Assembly: GCF_000001735.4 (NCBI RefSeq)
Contig: NC_003070.9
Location: 3,224,001-3,288,000 of the forward strand
Source: Arabidopsis thaliana
Taxonomy: Eukaryota > Streptophyta > Magnoliopsida > Brassicales > Brassicaceae
Direction: 5' to 3'
Length of the DNA stretch: 64,000 bases
Shown here: positions 38,076 to 48,826 of the stretch, in pieces
Layout of the letters: each line of letters starts with the position of its first letter
Position numbering within the stretch: the first letter of the stretch is position 1
Translations under genes and position numbers: made by a program
Notes under the pieces: model-generated
The model's database searches: none
Told to the model about the DNA's origin: nothing
What the model saw: only the letters and a program-made list of their open reading frames with translations

Positions 38076-39790
38076 GAGCAAGTCCAGTGATTAGTTTCTA
38101 AACAAAGTTTCTATGTATTTTTTATTAATAAATTTGGATAGTTTTGTAGTTTAGAGATTTTTTAGAGTTTTTGAAAATTTTATGGTCCATTGGTGGAATC
38201 TTTTAAGTTGGTTTCTAAAACAAAAAAAAATTGAAAAAAAAAAAAATTGTTGATATTTTTATTTGATTAAACATGATTATTATTAGGAATTATAAAATTT
38301 TAAATGTGACTCCAATCCAATTACAAAATGTGGAGGAGTGATTCCATGAAGCCATGACCTCTCTCTTGTTGTTTCCAGAAACTTGAGACTTGAACTCAAG
38401 CAAAGCTTGAAACAGCTTCATGTCGATTATAAAAAGATAAAGAAAGGCTCTTCTGCTTCAACATAAAACCAGAAAATGAAAGGAAGTTTTAGGGGCTAAT
38501 TAAATGTGGTCCAAAATTATTGAAAATGGTCACAAACAAACAAATTGGTTGCCAATGATATAATACATTCCAAAGAGCACGCCAAGCTTGTGTGTATAAA
38601 TCACACGAGTTGTGTTGTACAAGAAGACACATACCTTGCTATTACAAGGCTCTATGACTTCTGAGCTTGCATCAAGCTCATCTTTAAGAAACTGCAGGAA
38701 GAGAACAGCTTCAACATGATCACGAAAGGGGAAAATATTAAGAACCAATTCAGATATTGCTTTCCTTCAGATTCCTATCACTAGCAAGAGGTTTGAGGAA
38801 AGCTCGGGTGAGAATCAACATAATTTGGATATATCTCATGTTTCCAGCTCTCAAGAGATTCTGGAATCTTCCCAGATAACTCTCTATGCTGCAGTGTATA
38901 TCCTCCAACTGCAATACAAATCATTTAAAAACATGACTCCACATATGGCCTGAAACAGAGGACCCAATAGCAATGCAAAAGTCCATCCAAACAACATGTG
39001 CTCAGAAAGCTGATGAAACTGAAATTTATATATGTGCCACTGTTAGTTTTGCATCGTGCATACTGAGAAAAGTGTCAGCCAAATTGTGAGCCTCGTCTAT
39101 GATAACAACACTATTTTTCAAGCTTGGTTCGTACTATTCTTACATTTGCACCTAAATTCTGAAATGTTTCCATTAGTTAGCAAAAATCTTTCTTTTATTC
39201 TACTTAGCTAAATGACCATTAACAATGACGAAACAAGCAGATATTCATTTAATTTGGAAGCTTTGTATTCAGAGGCTACCAGCAATGCAAGACGGAACAC
39301 ACTTTCATAGATAGATAAATCTTCTCATAATACAAGTTGATAACATGTACCTTCTTTTTAGAGACTTGAGATATCTTCTTCTTTTGCAAGTCCAAGCACC
39401 TCTCGTCGATTTGGTTAGAAGAATCGATTTGGGGAACAAAATCTAGCTCGATCATCATCCCGTTGGTTGAAACACTCGTTTAGGTGGATGATTTTTCATG
39501 ATTTCATGAACAAATCACTAGATCTTCAGCGTCGATTCCAATCGTCTTTGGTGTCTCCGTAGGCGAAGAAGAAGAAGAAGAAATAAATAAACGCGTGTGG
39601 TTTTTTTTTTTTGGTTTTGTCATTCAGTTTACCCAATAAAATGAGGTCACGTATGAGTTTCTATTGGGTCGCGAAAAACTAATTTTAGGAACGATCCTAA
39701 ATGGATTCAGCTGTTTTTCTATTATCTGGGCCCATTTTTACATAAAAACCCATCTAAGAAATCTACTAAAAACCCTTACTTGACTTGCTC
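38076..39790. mobile_element. Harbinger-like non-autonomous element carrying a helicase gene fragment
   Basis: The left end GAGCAAGTCCAGTGATTAG and the reverse complement of the right end, GAGCAAGTCAAGTAAGGGT, form a terminal inverted repeat. TAA lies immediately outside both ends (38073-38075 and 39791-39793), as expected for PIF/Harbinger insertion. The 1,715-bp interior has no transposase. It contains exon-like pieces of a DDX11/CHL1-type helicase on the minus strand. The structure matches a Pack-type element that has captured host gene sequence. An alternative is that an inverted-repeat element inserted independently on each side of a degraded gene, but the matching TIRs and duplications make a single element more likely. 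Confidence 0.65.
38635..39458 (-). pseudogene. Fragment of a DDX11/CHL1-type (RAD3-related) DEAH helicase gene
   Basis: Recognisable pieces in gene order on the minus strand are: 39351-39458, containing DERCLDLQKKKISQVSKKK; 39028-39120, reading PSLKNSVVIIDEAHNLAD with the DEAH box at 39086-39097; about 38770-38905, reading LEDIHCSIESYLGRFQNLL and NMRYIQIMLILTRAFLKPL; and 38635-38760, reading FLQFLKDELDASSEVIEPC. These correspond to the region around motif II of FANCJ/DDX11-family XPD-like helicases. The Walker A motif, iron-sulfur cysteines and C-terminal helicase motifs are absent, so it cannot encode a working helicase. It lies wholly inside the Harbinger-like element at 38076-39790. It may be annotated elsewhere as a short RAD3-like gene. 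Confidence 0.75.
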
Positions 39791-39810
39791 TAAGTTTTCA
39801 CCAACGGATT

Positions 39811-39827
39811 GTCAACGTACCGTACTT
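39811..39827. repeat. Target-site duplication of LINE, left copy (17 bp)
   Basis: GTCAACGTACCGTACTT, identical to 40984-41000. It directly adjoins the poly(T) run that is the LINE poly(A) tail on the opposite strand. Confidence 0.93.
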
Positions 39828-40983
39828 TTTTTTTTTTTTTTTTTTTTTAGTCAAACCCAATACTTTCCATTCCAAATCAAACAAAAACAAGAGTACCCGG
39901 GTCAAGCCCGATATTACCAGAAATACAAAGGGAGAGCTTAGCCGCAGCATCAGCAATCGAATTAACTAAGCGAGGGATAAATTGAAAGGAGATAGAGCGG
40001 AATCTGTTTCGAATAGATCGAATTTCCACTAGAAGGCCAAATATCTCATTGAGGGAGACATTGGAGTTCAAAGCATCAACTATGGATTTTGAGTCCGATA
40101 ACACAAGGAGATCGGATCTTTCCAGTTGTAAAGCATGTAGCATCGCCGATTTGATAGCCCAAGCCTCCGCCGCTAAGGGCGAGGGGAACCGACGGCATCC
40201 GGCTGAGAAGGTGGTAATTTCTTTCTCCGAGTGTGAGGTTGCTTGGAACACCCAGCCAGAGCCAGCGAGGGAGCTCTGTTGTTGCCAAGCCGCATCCACG
40301 TAGCAGAGAAAATCATGAGTCAGAGTTGTTGTGGAGTTTGGGCGGGGGGTCGCTACACGAACTTTTGGGAGCGCCAATTGGGCGGATTGCCACGCTAAGG
40401 CATCCTGAACCGCCTTTGTAACAGTCTCTATCACAGAGAAATGAGAATTTTGGAAGATAAGCTGATTTCTGGCTTTCCAGATGTGCCAACAGATCCAGGG
40501 GAAGAGGGTTGCTGTATGAATCCCAACCGGGGGGAGAACGATGGTTTTCTTAAGTAAGTTAAGAGCTTCCAAAATAGGGGTACCGATAGGGATGTGACCC
40601 AATTGGAGGGGCGCTAGGTTCCAAACTTGTGCCGCAAAATCACAGTGAAACAGCATGTGGGTGGAAGTCTCCGGAGCCCCACAGCGTGCACAATCCCAAG
40701 TTGATGATATATGCCTTCTTACGAGTTGTGCACCCACAGGGAGAGCTCCTGCAGCCGCCTTCCATAGGAAAAGTTTGATCTTCGGCATAGTGTGGAGTTT
40801 CCAAAGGTTTGCTTGCCAGTTAAAGCGGACCTGAGCTGTTGGTAGCACTGTCAAGGATGTTACCCCGTAACCTGATCTTGAGGTATACTCTCCAGATTTT
40901 ACCGGTAACCAGACCAATTTATCCACACCCCTACTTGAGGGCACAGGGAGCTGTCTGATGAGCTGTTCATAGTCAGGTAGGAG
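39828..40983 (-). mobile_element. 5'-truncated LINE (non-LTR retrotransposon), 1,156 bp
   Basis: The element reads on the minus strand from 40983 to a poly(A) tail of about 21 bases (poly-T at 39828-39848 on the plus strand). It is flanked by a perfect 17-bp target-site duplication. Only the 3' part of ORF2 remains: the zf-RVT zinc-binding region and the RNase H domain. The endonuclease and polymerase are missing, as is usual for a target-primed reverse transcription product that stopped early. The perfect duplication and open frame suggest a fairly young insertion. It sits 21 bp from the end of the Harbinger-like element. Confidence 0.93.
39877..40788 (-). CDS. RNase H-like ORF of the truncated LINE
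   Basis: An open frame of 303 codons counted from the first ATG (40786-40788). The same frame is open without an ATG up to the element's 5' boundary at 40983. The N-terminal part is the zf-RVT domain of plant LINE ORF2 (KLHTMPKIKLFLWKAAAG and CARCGAPETSTHMLFHC, with Cys/His ligands). The C-terminal part is RNase H type 1 (RVT_3), with DAAW, AEAWA, SDSK and ADAAA supplying the expected D-E-D-D catalytic residues. There is no stop or frameshift. Recalled as annotated gene At1g10000. Nothing in the sequence indicates host use, and it most simply represents dead retrotransposon sequence. Confidence 0.85.
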   Translation of the reverse strand: MPKIKLFLWKAAAGALPVGAQLVRRHISSTWDCARCGAPETSTHMLFHCDFAAQVWNLAPLQLGHIPIGTPILEALNLLKKTIVLPPVGIHTATLFPWICWHIWKARNQLIFQNSHFSVIETVTKAVQDALAWQSAQLALPKVRVATPRPNSTTTLTHDFLCYVDAAWQQQSSLAGSGWVFQATSHSEKEITTFSAGCRRFPSPLAAEAWAIKSAMLHALQLERSDLLVLSDSKSIVDALNSNVSLNEIFGLLVEIRSIRNRFRSISFQFIPRLVNSIADAAAKLSLCISGNIGLDPGTLVFV

Positions 40984-41000
40984 GTCAACGTACCGTACTT
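40984..41000. repeat. Target-site duplication of LINE, right copy (17 bp)
   Basis: GTCAACGTACCGTACTT, identical to 39811-39827. It marks the 5' truncation point of the element. Confidence 0.93.
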
Positions 41001-41972
41001 TAATGGTGTAATATGCGACATTTATTATGTGTCATTTTAGATATCTGATTCTGTCTCGACAATTGGGATGGGCATTTTATGGATATAGTTAGAATGGGAT
41101 TTTATTCGAAGGAATATTTTGTGGATATATTTTAAAATAATCCACTAAAAAATCAGGTTTATGTTGGTCAAAATCCATATTTAATACGACAAAATACAAC
41201 ATTGAATTCATTAATTGTGCACAAATTACGGATTGTGAGATAAGACTATAAGAGTGAAAGAAACGATAAGAAGTAATGAAGACTCAAAATCGTACATAAT
41301 TGAAATTAGTGAAATTTATGGTTTGGTTTACATGTTTTTGTAAACCGTTAAAATAGTAGTAAAATATAATACAAACATGTAAATCCACATAATTTTGTAT
41401 TTGATGCGATACTAATAACAAAATGTTGTAGATATATCATAATATTTAGTTGATACAACAATATATATATATAGATTCACATCAATACATCATTATAACT
41501 CAATGTTAATGATTTAATTTCCCGATTAATGAATCATGTGCATGTGAGGATTTGAGAAGATAAATGAGCAAGATAGAAGAGAGGATATAGCTATGCAAGA
41601 GGCCAAGATCTGAAGGAAATATCTCTCTGTTTTACTCATCTAATTTTAATCAGTTACCTAATTTCGATTATTCGTAGTGTCGTTAATGTAGGTAAATCCT
41701 CTTTTCAACATGCGGACCAATTTTTGTTTCCGGAATAAGCAATAGTGGTTACACATTCAAAATCAAAGTCAAAAGAAATAAATCCTCGTAATAGAAGATT
41801 CTCTTAATAAATAAGATTCAACGTACAAAGATGCTCTTTCCATATAAACATCGATATTTGTGTATATAATACATGTAAGTACGTGATTGTGAGGGAGTAC
41901 TCTAATAAGACGACCTCTGTCAATAACTCTCTTCCCCTCTCTTCTCTCCTCTGGTTCAGTGGTTCTCTCACA
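41001..41972. other. AAP8 upstream region
   Basis: AT-rich intergenic DNA. A TATA-like TGTATATAATA occurs near 41861-41871, about 100 bp upstream of the AAP8 start codon. No other feature was recognised. Confidence 0.5.
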
Positions 41973-44726
41973 ATGATGGACGCATACAACAATCCCTCGG
42001 CGGTGGAGTCGGGTGACGCCGCCGTGAAAAGCGTCGACGACGATGGTCGAGAGAAGAGAACGGGAACATTTTGGACGGCGAGTGCGCACATAATCACGGC
42101 GGTCATAGGCTCAGGGGTGCTGTCGTTGGCTTGGGCTATAGCACAGCTTGGTTGGGTGGCAGGAACCACAGTTTTGGTCGCTTTCGCCATCATTACTTAC
42201 TACACGTCCACCTTGCTCGCCGACTGTTACCGTTCGCCGGACTCCATCACCGGAACACGCAACTATAATTACATGGGCGTCGTCCGATCTTACCTTGGTA
42301 TGGATTCATATAAACAAATTCATTTTGTGTCTTTATCAGCATTGTTTTTCACAGATTTTTCAGTTTTCTAGACATTTTTTCTCAGATGAACAAGGATTTT
42401 GTTCATTTGATATCATTTAGATTTTGCCTAACTAGTCTCAATTTAGGACATGTGTTTTGATTTTCTTCCATTTCTGTCACAATGATGATGGCTGGCGAAA
42501 GAAAAAAAATCTGATCTAAAAATATATATTTAATGCTAAGTTGGAATTTGTAAATCTACAGTATAATTGGCTCATTTCAACAATTTTTTACCATGTAAAT
42601 TTGTTGAAGAACATTATTGTTGTTGAACAATGAAAGAAAAAAATATGGTTGTTAGAAAAAAATGATTTACGATTTTGCCAAGTGTGCATGCTCTTTCATG
42701 GGAAGATATGAATTAATTATCAAAATCTATATAAAAAAAAGGAAGATAATCTTCATTCTTTCATAACTTAGTTAATAAATTAAATTGATTAGGATTGGTA
42801 ACATAGTCAATTCAATTTATCCCGTTAAAGAATGTTATAAATTCGATTGTTGACCCCTCGTTGAAAATTTGGAATTATGCGGGATGTTTAGAAACTTTGC
42901 CATAAGACCAAAAGATTGGTAGTATTTGATAGTAGTACAAGAGTAATCATTTTTCTTCTTTAATAACATAAAACGCAGGTGGTAAAAAGGTTCAGCTATG
43001 TGGAGTGGCACAGTACGTGAATCTCGTAGGGGTCACTATTGGTTACACCATCACTGCCTCCATAAGCTTAGTGTAAGTCAAAGATTCTGATTTATTTCGA
43101 TTATTTTGTTATGGTTATACTAACATGTTGTTCTGAATAAAATTACTAATAATTGTTTGATTGGTGTTTTTGTACGTCTTCGTTAGAGCGATTGGGAAAT
43201 CAAATTGTTATCATGACAAGGGACATAAAGCGAAATGTTCTGTATCGAATTATCCATACATGGCGGCATTTGGGATCGTCCAGATCATTCTGAGCCAGCT
43301 TCCTAACTTCCACAAGCTCTCTTTCCTATCCATCATCGCCGCGGTTATGTCCTTCTCTTATGCGTCTATCGGAATAGGCCTAGCCATCGCTACTGTAGCA
43401 AGTACATTCCCCTTCTTTATCTTAAAACATAGTGGTTTATATGGATGATTCTTCAAAGTTGACACTAACCGTGAAAATGGTATACAATATATATGAAAGG
43501 TGGGAAGATTGGTAAGACAGAATTGACAGGGACAGTGATAGGTGTGGACGTAACTGCGTCTGAAAAAGTTTGGAAATTGTTTCAAGCGATTGGAGACATT
43601 GCCTTTTCATACGCTTTTACCACTATTCTCATCGAGATTCAGGCATGTACTACTGATTCCTACTATCTTCCGTTTACTATTGTTTTCATTTGCTTGTTAT
43701 TATTAATTTCGCCAAAGAGAGGTAAAATAAGAATACCTTGAAGATAAGATGTTATTATTAATTAGACAGTTAGGAAAAAATATAGATGGATGGATGATGG
43801 ATAAAAATAGTTTCATATTTTAGATATGTGAAGCTCTAAAGATAGTGACGCTCTAGTAGTATGTCTTGTTTATTTTGCAGGACACATTGAGATCAAGCCC
43901 ACCAGAGAACAAAGTGATGAAACGAGCAAGTCTTGTCGGAGTCTCAACCACAACTGTTTTCTACATCTTGTGTGGTTGCATCGGATATGCTGCGTTCGGC
44001 AACCAAGCCCCTGGTGACTTCCTTACCGATTTTGGTTTTTACGAACCTTATTGGCTCATCGACTTTGCCAATGCTTGCATTGCTCTCCATCTAATAGGTG
44101 CCTATCAGGTATAACTCACAAACAAAAGAATAGGATAAGTGTGTAACATACATTTACCGTGTTCAAGTTCATTAAAAGTCTCATTATTGTGTTAGAATTT
44201 TTAGCTTTAACAATTCAGAAGATTGTAGAAATGGAGTTATTACTAAATATTGTTTCTAAAAAATGCTCTTTTTTTTTTTTTATCCCTGTATTATTCGCAG
44301 GTGTATGCGCAGCCGTTTTTCCAGTTTGTTGAGGAAAACTGCAACAAAAAATGGCCTCAAAGCAATTTCATCAACAAAGAATACTCGTCAAAGGTTCCTT
44401 TGCTTGGAAAATGTCGTGTCAACCTCTTCAGACTGGTTTGGAGGACATGCTATGTTGTTTTGACAACATTTGTAGCAATGATATTCCCCTTCTTCAATGC
44501 GATCTTGGGTTTGCTAGGGGCATTCGCGTTCTGGCCACTCACAGTTTATTTTCCGGTGGCAATGCACATTGCGCAGGCTAAAGTCAAGAAGTATTCTCGT
44601 AGATGGTTGGCCTTGAACCTCCTCGTATTGGTTTGCTTGATCGTCTCGGCCCTTGCCGCCGTAGGATCCATCATTGGCTTAATTAATAGTGTCAAGTCAT
44701 ACAAGCCCTTCAAGAATTTAGACTAG
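41973..44726 (+). CDS. AAP8: Amino acid permease 8
   Basis: Six exons: 41973-42297, 42979-43072, 43187-43401, 43500-43642, 43881-44108 and 44301-44726, giving 476 aa. It is a proton-coupled amino acid importer of the AAAP (AAP) family, with about 11 membrane spans in the plasma membrane. The family hallmarks are in order: GTFWTASAHIITAVIGSGVL, WAIAQLGWVAG, RNYNYMGVVRSYLGG, CGVAQYVNLVGVTIGYTI, KAKCSVSNYPYMAAFG, TGTVIGVDVTASEKVW, SSPPENKVMKRASLVGVSTT and GCIGYAAFGNQAPGDFLTDF. The ATG at 41973 gives MMDAYNNPSAVE. Intron 4 starts with GC (CAG|GCATGT at 43643-43644), and only this junction joins EIQ to DTL in frame. Recalled as At1g10010. AAP8 imports acidic and neutral amino acids and acts in phloem and seed loading. 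Confidence 0.96.
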
Positions 44727-45938
44727 TGTGACTTATAATCTATGTTTGCCAAAAAAAAACCTTGTGATCCATATGAATTATATGAAATTTATTTCATGCT
44801 AAATATTTAGTACTTAATGTTTCTCCAAATAATGTGACGTTCTGTTTTCAGCTATGTTAAAAACCAAAATGCTAACTTATGTATTAGTACTAAAATTTAT
44901 GAAAATGTATTAGTTATTGATTTATTTTTAGGACTACAATTATTGAATCAACATTGGATGTTTGAGTCCCATGAGATATGGATTTCAGCTTTTTTCAAAT
45001 TCGTGTGGTTGTGTCAATTTCGAGTTATTATTATTTATTTTGCTTAATGGAATTGTCGGGGAAATCTTGAAAACAGACACTCACAGATTGTGTAATTTAT
45101 TTGGTTTGGTGTGTCCTACATAAGTTGCTATCACATCTTATGTATTGGAGGAGTTGGGCAATAGAGGATCAAGGCAAGTTTGGTTTTCTATTAACGTTTC
45201 TACTCTGCATTTGCTTACAAAGTCATTTTCAAGGTTTTGTGGTCGTATGTCACTTGATGGCTACCATCATAACCGCCATGTAACCAAACAATTGCCTTGC
45301 GGTTACCTACCCATATGGCGCATCTAACCAAGAGATGCATCCCCTAATCCTGGTCATTTGTCATTGCACTTCTAGCTGATTGTTCAATAGAATAATTTCA
45401 ATTAAGTTCGAACCCAATCATTCATATTTCATGACTAGAAATTTGGATATAAGAAGAGTCAAAATAGGTTTAAATGCTGTTGTTTGCAATAGTCCATCTT
45501 CTCAACCACCAAAACCAACTCAGTTTGTAACTAACTTAATTTCTAACCAACTAAAGGTAATTGTCTTACCCACAATGGACATTGAACATCCAACACAAAA
45601 AAGGAAAAAAAGTAAACCAAGCAACAATCTCATGTGTATTTTTACATCTAGAGATTCTAAATTCGATTTATCTAATTTATACACTTACATAATAAAATCA
45701 AAGGCAAAAGAAGTGTGACCAAGAAATTCACTCTTCACCTCACTCGTAGAACCCAAACCCAACAAAAAAAACCCAAAACGAAGCCACACAAAGTCCAAAA
45801 TAGAAGCTCACTCTATGTACATCCTATTTTGTTAGCGCCCTTACCGGAAGTTTCTTTTCAAAAAAGAAAAAAACCTCCCAAGGCCATTTGTGACTCTAAA
45901 ATTTTCAGAAACAAAAAATGAAAATCCTTGTCTTTTCT
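44727..45938. other. intergenic between convergent AAP8 and DUF1005 genes
   Basis: 3' flanks of both genes. The plus-strand ORFs at 45101-45283, 45145-45327, 45380-45718 and 45715-45921 are AT- or Lys-rich and have no recognisable domain. Confidence 0.5.
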
Positions 45939-47732
45939 TCAGCTCAGTGACTCATGGCAAAGCTCTTTCCTCATCCGTTGATTAAACAGCCTGCAAGCAT
46001 CCATACTAAGATCAATGGCTGCAGAAAGCGCCACGTAAGCAGCCGCATCTTCCATACAGCTAACGTGCTGCACACTCACCTCTACACAAGGCTTACTACA
46101 TTTCCCTTCACCTTCCACACTTGCTGACATCACAAACCCTTTGTACACGTTCCACGGCCACAATCCGTAACCGTAATCTCCGCTCCCTCCTCTCGGACTA
46201 TTCGCCGGCGATGCTCCTCCACCGCTTCCACTACTCCCACCTCTACGGCTTCTCGATCGGTTCACCACACTTGTTGGCGACGATGAAGAAGGCGACGATC
46301 CCAACTCGATTGAGAATTTCCCACCTCTGTGAGAACTTATGGTTGATTCCGCAAGCACGATTCCTGCACCGCTTGATCCGTCTGGGATGAGTTCGAATCT
46401 GTAACCTAGACCATCAGTGGCTCCACCGCGTTCCCGCCATGCTTCAAGTCTTCCCCACGGTCTCCAGGTACAGTCTCCGGGACGCAGTATAAGCCATGAC
46501 CCAGGGTTTGACCGGCTCACACGATCGGTTCCAGGAGATGCCACGAATGGAGTGACGATTGACGCCATGGCCACTGGTGAACCGGACAAGTCATGGACTG
46601 TTATGGACCATCCTTTACGCTCTTTCCCAGGACGTTCTCTCTCACTCCCGAACGAGTTTAGCCAGCTCCGTGAAACACTTGTCTCAGTCGGCAATGATCT
46701 GATCAATCAAACAAAACACCATTAATCAACTTTATTTTAATCTAATCATATTAATTCCCTTTAAAGAGTAAAAGTGGTTAAATATCATAAGAGTAAAGTT
46801 TTATACTAAGAATAAAAGTGGTTAAATATCATAGACTAAAGTTTATACTATGAATGAATAAAAGTGGATAAATATCATAAGAGTAAAGTTTTTTCGATAG
46901 ATACGTACACTAAAGCAAAAATTAAAAACAAGGAATGTGATTTCAGTATTTCGCAATAATCTTTGGCAGTGGATCTAATTAAAGCGTATATTTCGATTTG
47001 ATTCCTCGGGAAAATAACATAATTAGAAATAAAATAAAAAATTGATATCACAATTTCCGATAATTATGGTGAACATTGATTTGATTTGATTGGCCGGAAA
47101 ACTAACCTTGATCTCTGAGTACGATCACCGGTGTGCCGGCAACTGAATTTGCATGTGAAAACTGGTTGCCGGATATTGCCTTGAATCTGAACGACTTGAG
47201 GACTACATTCAGGCTCGCCGTCAAACTGAAAAACGAATCTAGGATCAGGCTCCGCCTTCACATTCAGGTGAAACTGAGCAGACGACGACGATTTTCCAGC
47301 TCCTTTTCCGACTGATATCCATCCGTTGTGGAAGACGCACGGTTTCGATTGCGTACCAGATAGATCCAACGGTACGGAGACTTTCGCCAGAAGACGACCG
47401 GAGTGTACGCCGCAAGCAGCGCCGGCTCTTCCAGTGTAGATCAAAATTTTAAGACAAGGCTTAGAAGTAAATATAGATCTGGAAGCTAAGCGTTGAATAT
47501 CGGAGCTGCTGAGATGAAACGTGGCGGCTAGGGTTTGGATCTCCGGAAACTGAGTCGTCTCCAAAGGAATGTACGGGATTGCGGCGGTTTGCGGCGGGAA
47601 GTTTTTGAGTTTGATTTTACAAAAACAAGGAGAAGACGACGGATGCACGACGGAGCTCGTTGTCTTCGCCGCTAACGGAACTTTCAAAGCTAGGTTCCCG
47701 ATTGTAAGACGGATGAATGGACAAGGATCCAT
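45939..47732 (-). CDS. DUF1005 family protein
   Basis: Two exons, 47107-47732 and 45939-46698, giving 461 aa. The N-terminal half (MDPCPFIRLTIGNLALKVPL, ISVGKGAGKSSSSAQFHLNVKAEPDPRF) and the C-terminal half (WSITVHDLSGSPVAMASIVTPFV, NPGSWLILRPGDCTWRPWGRLEAW, GFVMSASVEGEGKCSKPCVE, HVSCMEDAAAYVALSAAIDL) are the conserved blocks of plant DUF1005 proteins. The N terminus resembles a C2-like beta-rich module. A Ser/Gly-rich low-complexity linker (SSPSSSSPTSVVNRSRSRRG) separates conserved segments. No transmembrane segment or signal peptide is seen. Molecular function is unknown. The intron (46699-47106) contains three imperfect copies of a short repeat. Recalled as At1g10020. Confidence 0.92.
46768..46892. 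repeat. Three imperfect tandem repeats (~45 bp) in the DUF1005 gene intron
   Basis: Copies begin at AAAGTGG near 46771, 46815 and 46861, each continuing with TAAATATCATA and a TAAAGTTT block. They lie within the single intron of the DUF1005 gene. Confidence 0.85.
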
Positions 47733-48700
47733 TTCAATCGCAACGAGTCAATTAGGGTTTTTCAGAGAGAGACGGAGGAAGAGAAAGAGAAGGAAATGTG
47801 AACAAAAAGGGTTTAGGAAGAGTTCGACATTAATGGCAGGAACCGTTCAAGAGACGATGACTTAGGGGAATTAGGCAAAGGAAAAGGAGGTGACGACGAT
47901 AAAACGCAGCGTTTTAATGGCGCCGTATTCACGACCTAACCATTGGAGGAAGCAGTCGTCTTCTTGGTCTTTCTGTGTATGTCTCTGGTTTTTAAGTGGA
48001 GACAAACAAGCAAGCACAATTTACATTTTTCCCATTTTTGCATTCCCTCCTTTCGTTTGCTGTATTTTCCTAAATTGTCCAATTCGCCTTTATTATACCA
48101 CAACTTTAATATTGGTACCAAACCTTTTTAATTTTGTTCTTTAATCCCCTTTTTCATTAATATAGACGGTTAAGCTACATCCACCGATGAAAAAATCATT
48201 TGAATAATTTTTAATTACATTCTATAACTATAAGTCATGTTGTAAAGAGTTTGTTATTAGAGCATGAATATTCCATTATTCTCTCATAAAAAAAGAATTA
48301 AATGAGAAAATTTGTCCCTAATTCTTTTTTATTTCAAGTAGCCCCCTAAATTGTGGCTAAACATCCGGTAATCGTAACAATGATGTAGATTGGGTAACTC
48401 TCTGCTCGAATGTGACGCTTATTTTGGCAAATAATGTTTCTTTGGTAAACATTTGAAAGTTTTTAAACAATTTGTTTTGAGTATTTAAAATACGTACGGA
48501 TAAAGGGTAAATCCGAAATTTAGAGTTAGTTGAGGGCTGGTAGAGAAAATTAAAAGACATTGGAGCACAGCTGGGAACAGGCTGGCGAAGAAGTGCCAGG
48601 TCGGAGAGAGGTTGACGTAATTTTCTTTTGTTTGGTTTCTCTCTCTACCTGATAAGTGACCAACCACACAAAAACATAGGGCTCCACTTCTTTGAAGTTT

Positions 48701-48826
48701 ACGAAATTACCCTTGATGCTTACGTGTACATTCGAGGCTCTGATTAGTGCCTTGATCGGGGAGAATCTTTCCGCCTCTATGCGGAACTCACGTTTTCGTG
48801 TCAGTCTCATAGTTTTCTGGTTTTTC
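48701..48826. repeat. Upstream copy of duplicated ERG28 5'-region segment
   Basis: Shares ordered blocks with 49798-49900: ACGAAATTA, GCTTACGTGT, TGATCGGGG, AATCTTTCCGCC and GTGTCAGTCTCATAGTTTTC (20 of 20 identical). Indels separate the blocks. Confidence 0.9.

Noticed and set aside
45050-45330. Possible LINE endonuclease remnant (frame starting WNCRG)
   Set aside because: Only five residues resemble the LINE ORF2 start. The rest has stops and no further motif.
48256-48345. Possible MITE beginning TTAGAGCATGAATATTCC
   Set aside because: The left end resembles Harbinger MITE termini, but I could not find a matching inverted right end or target duplication.
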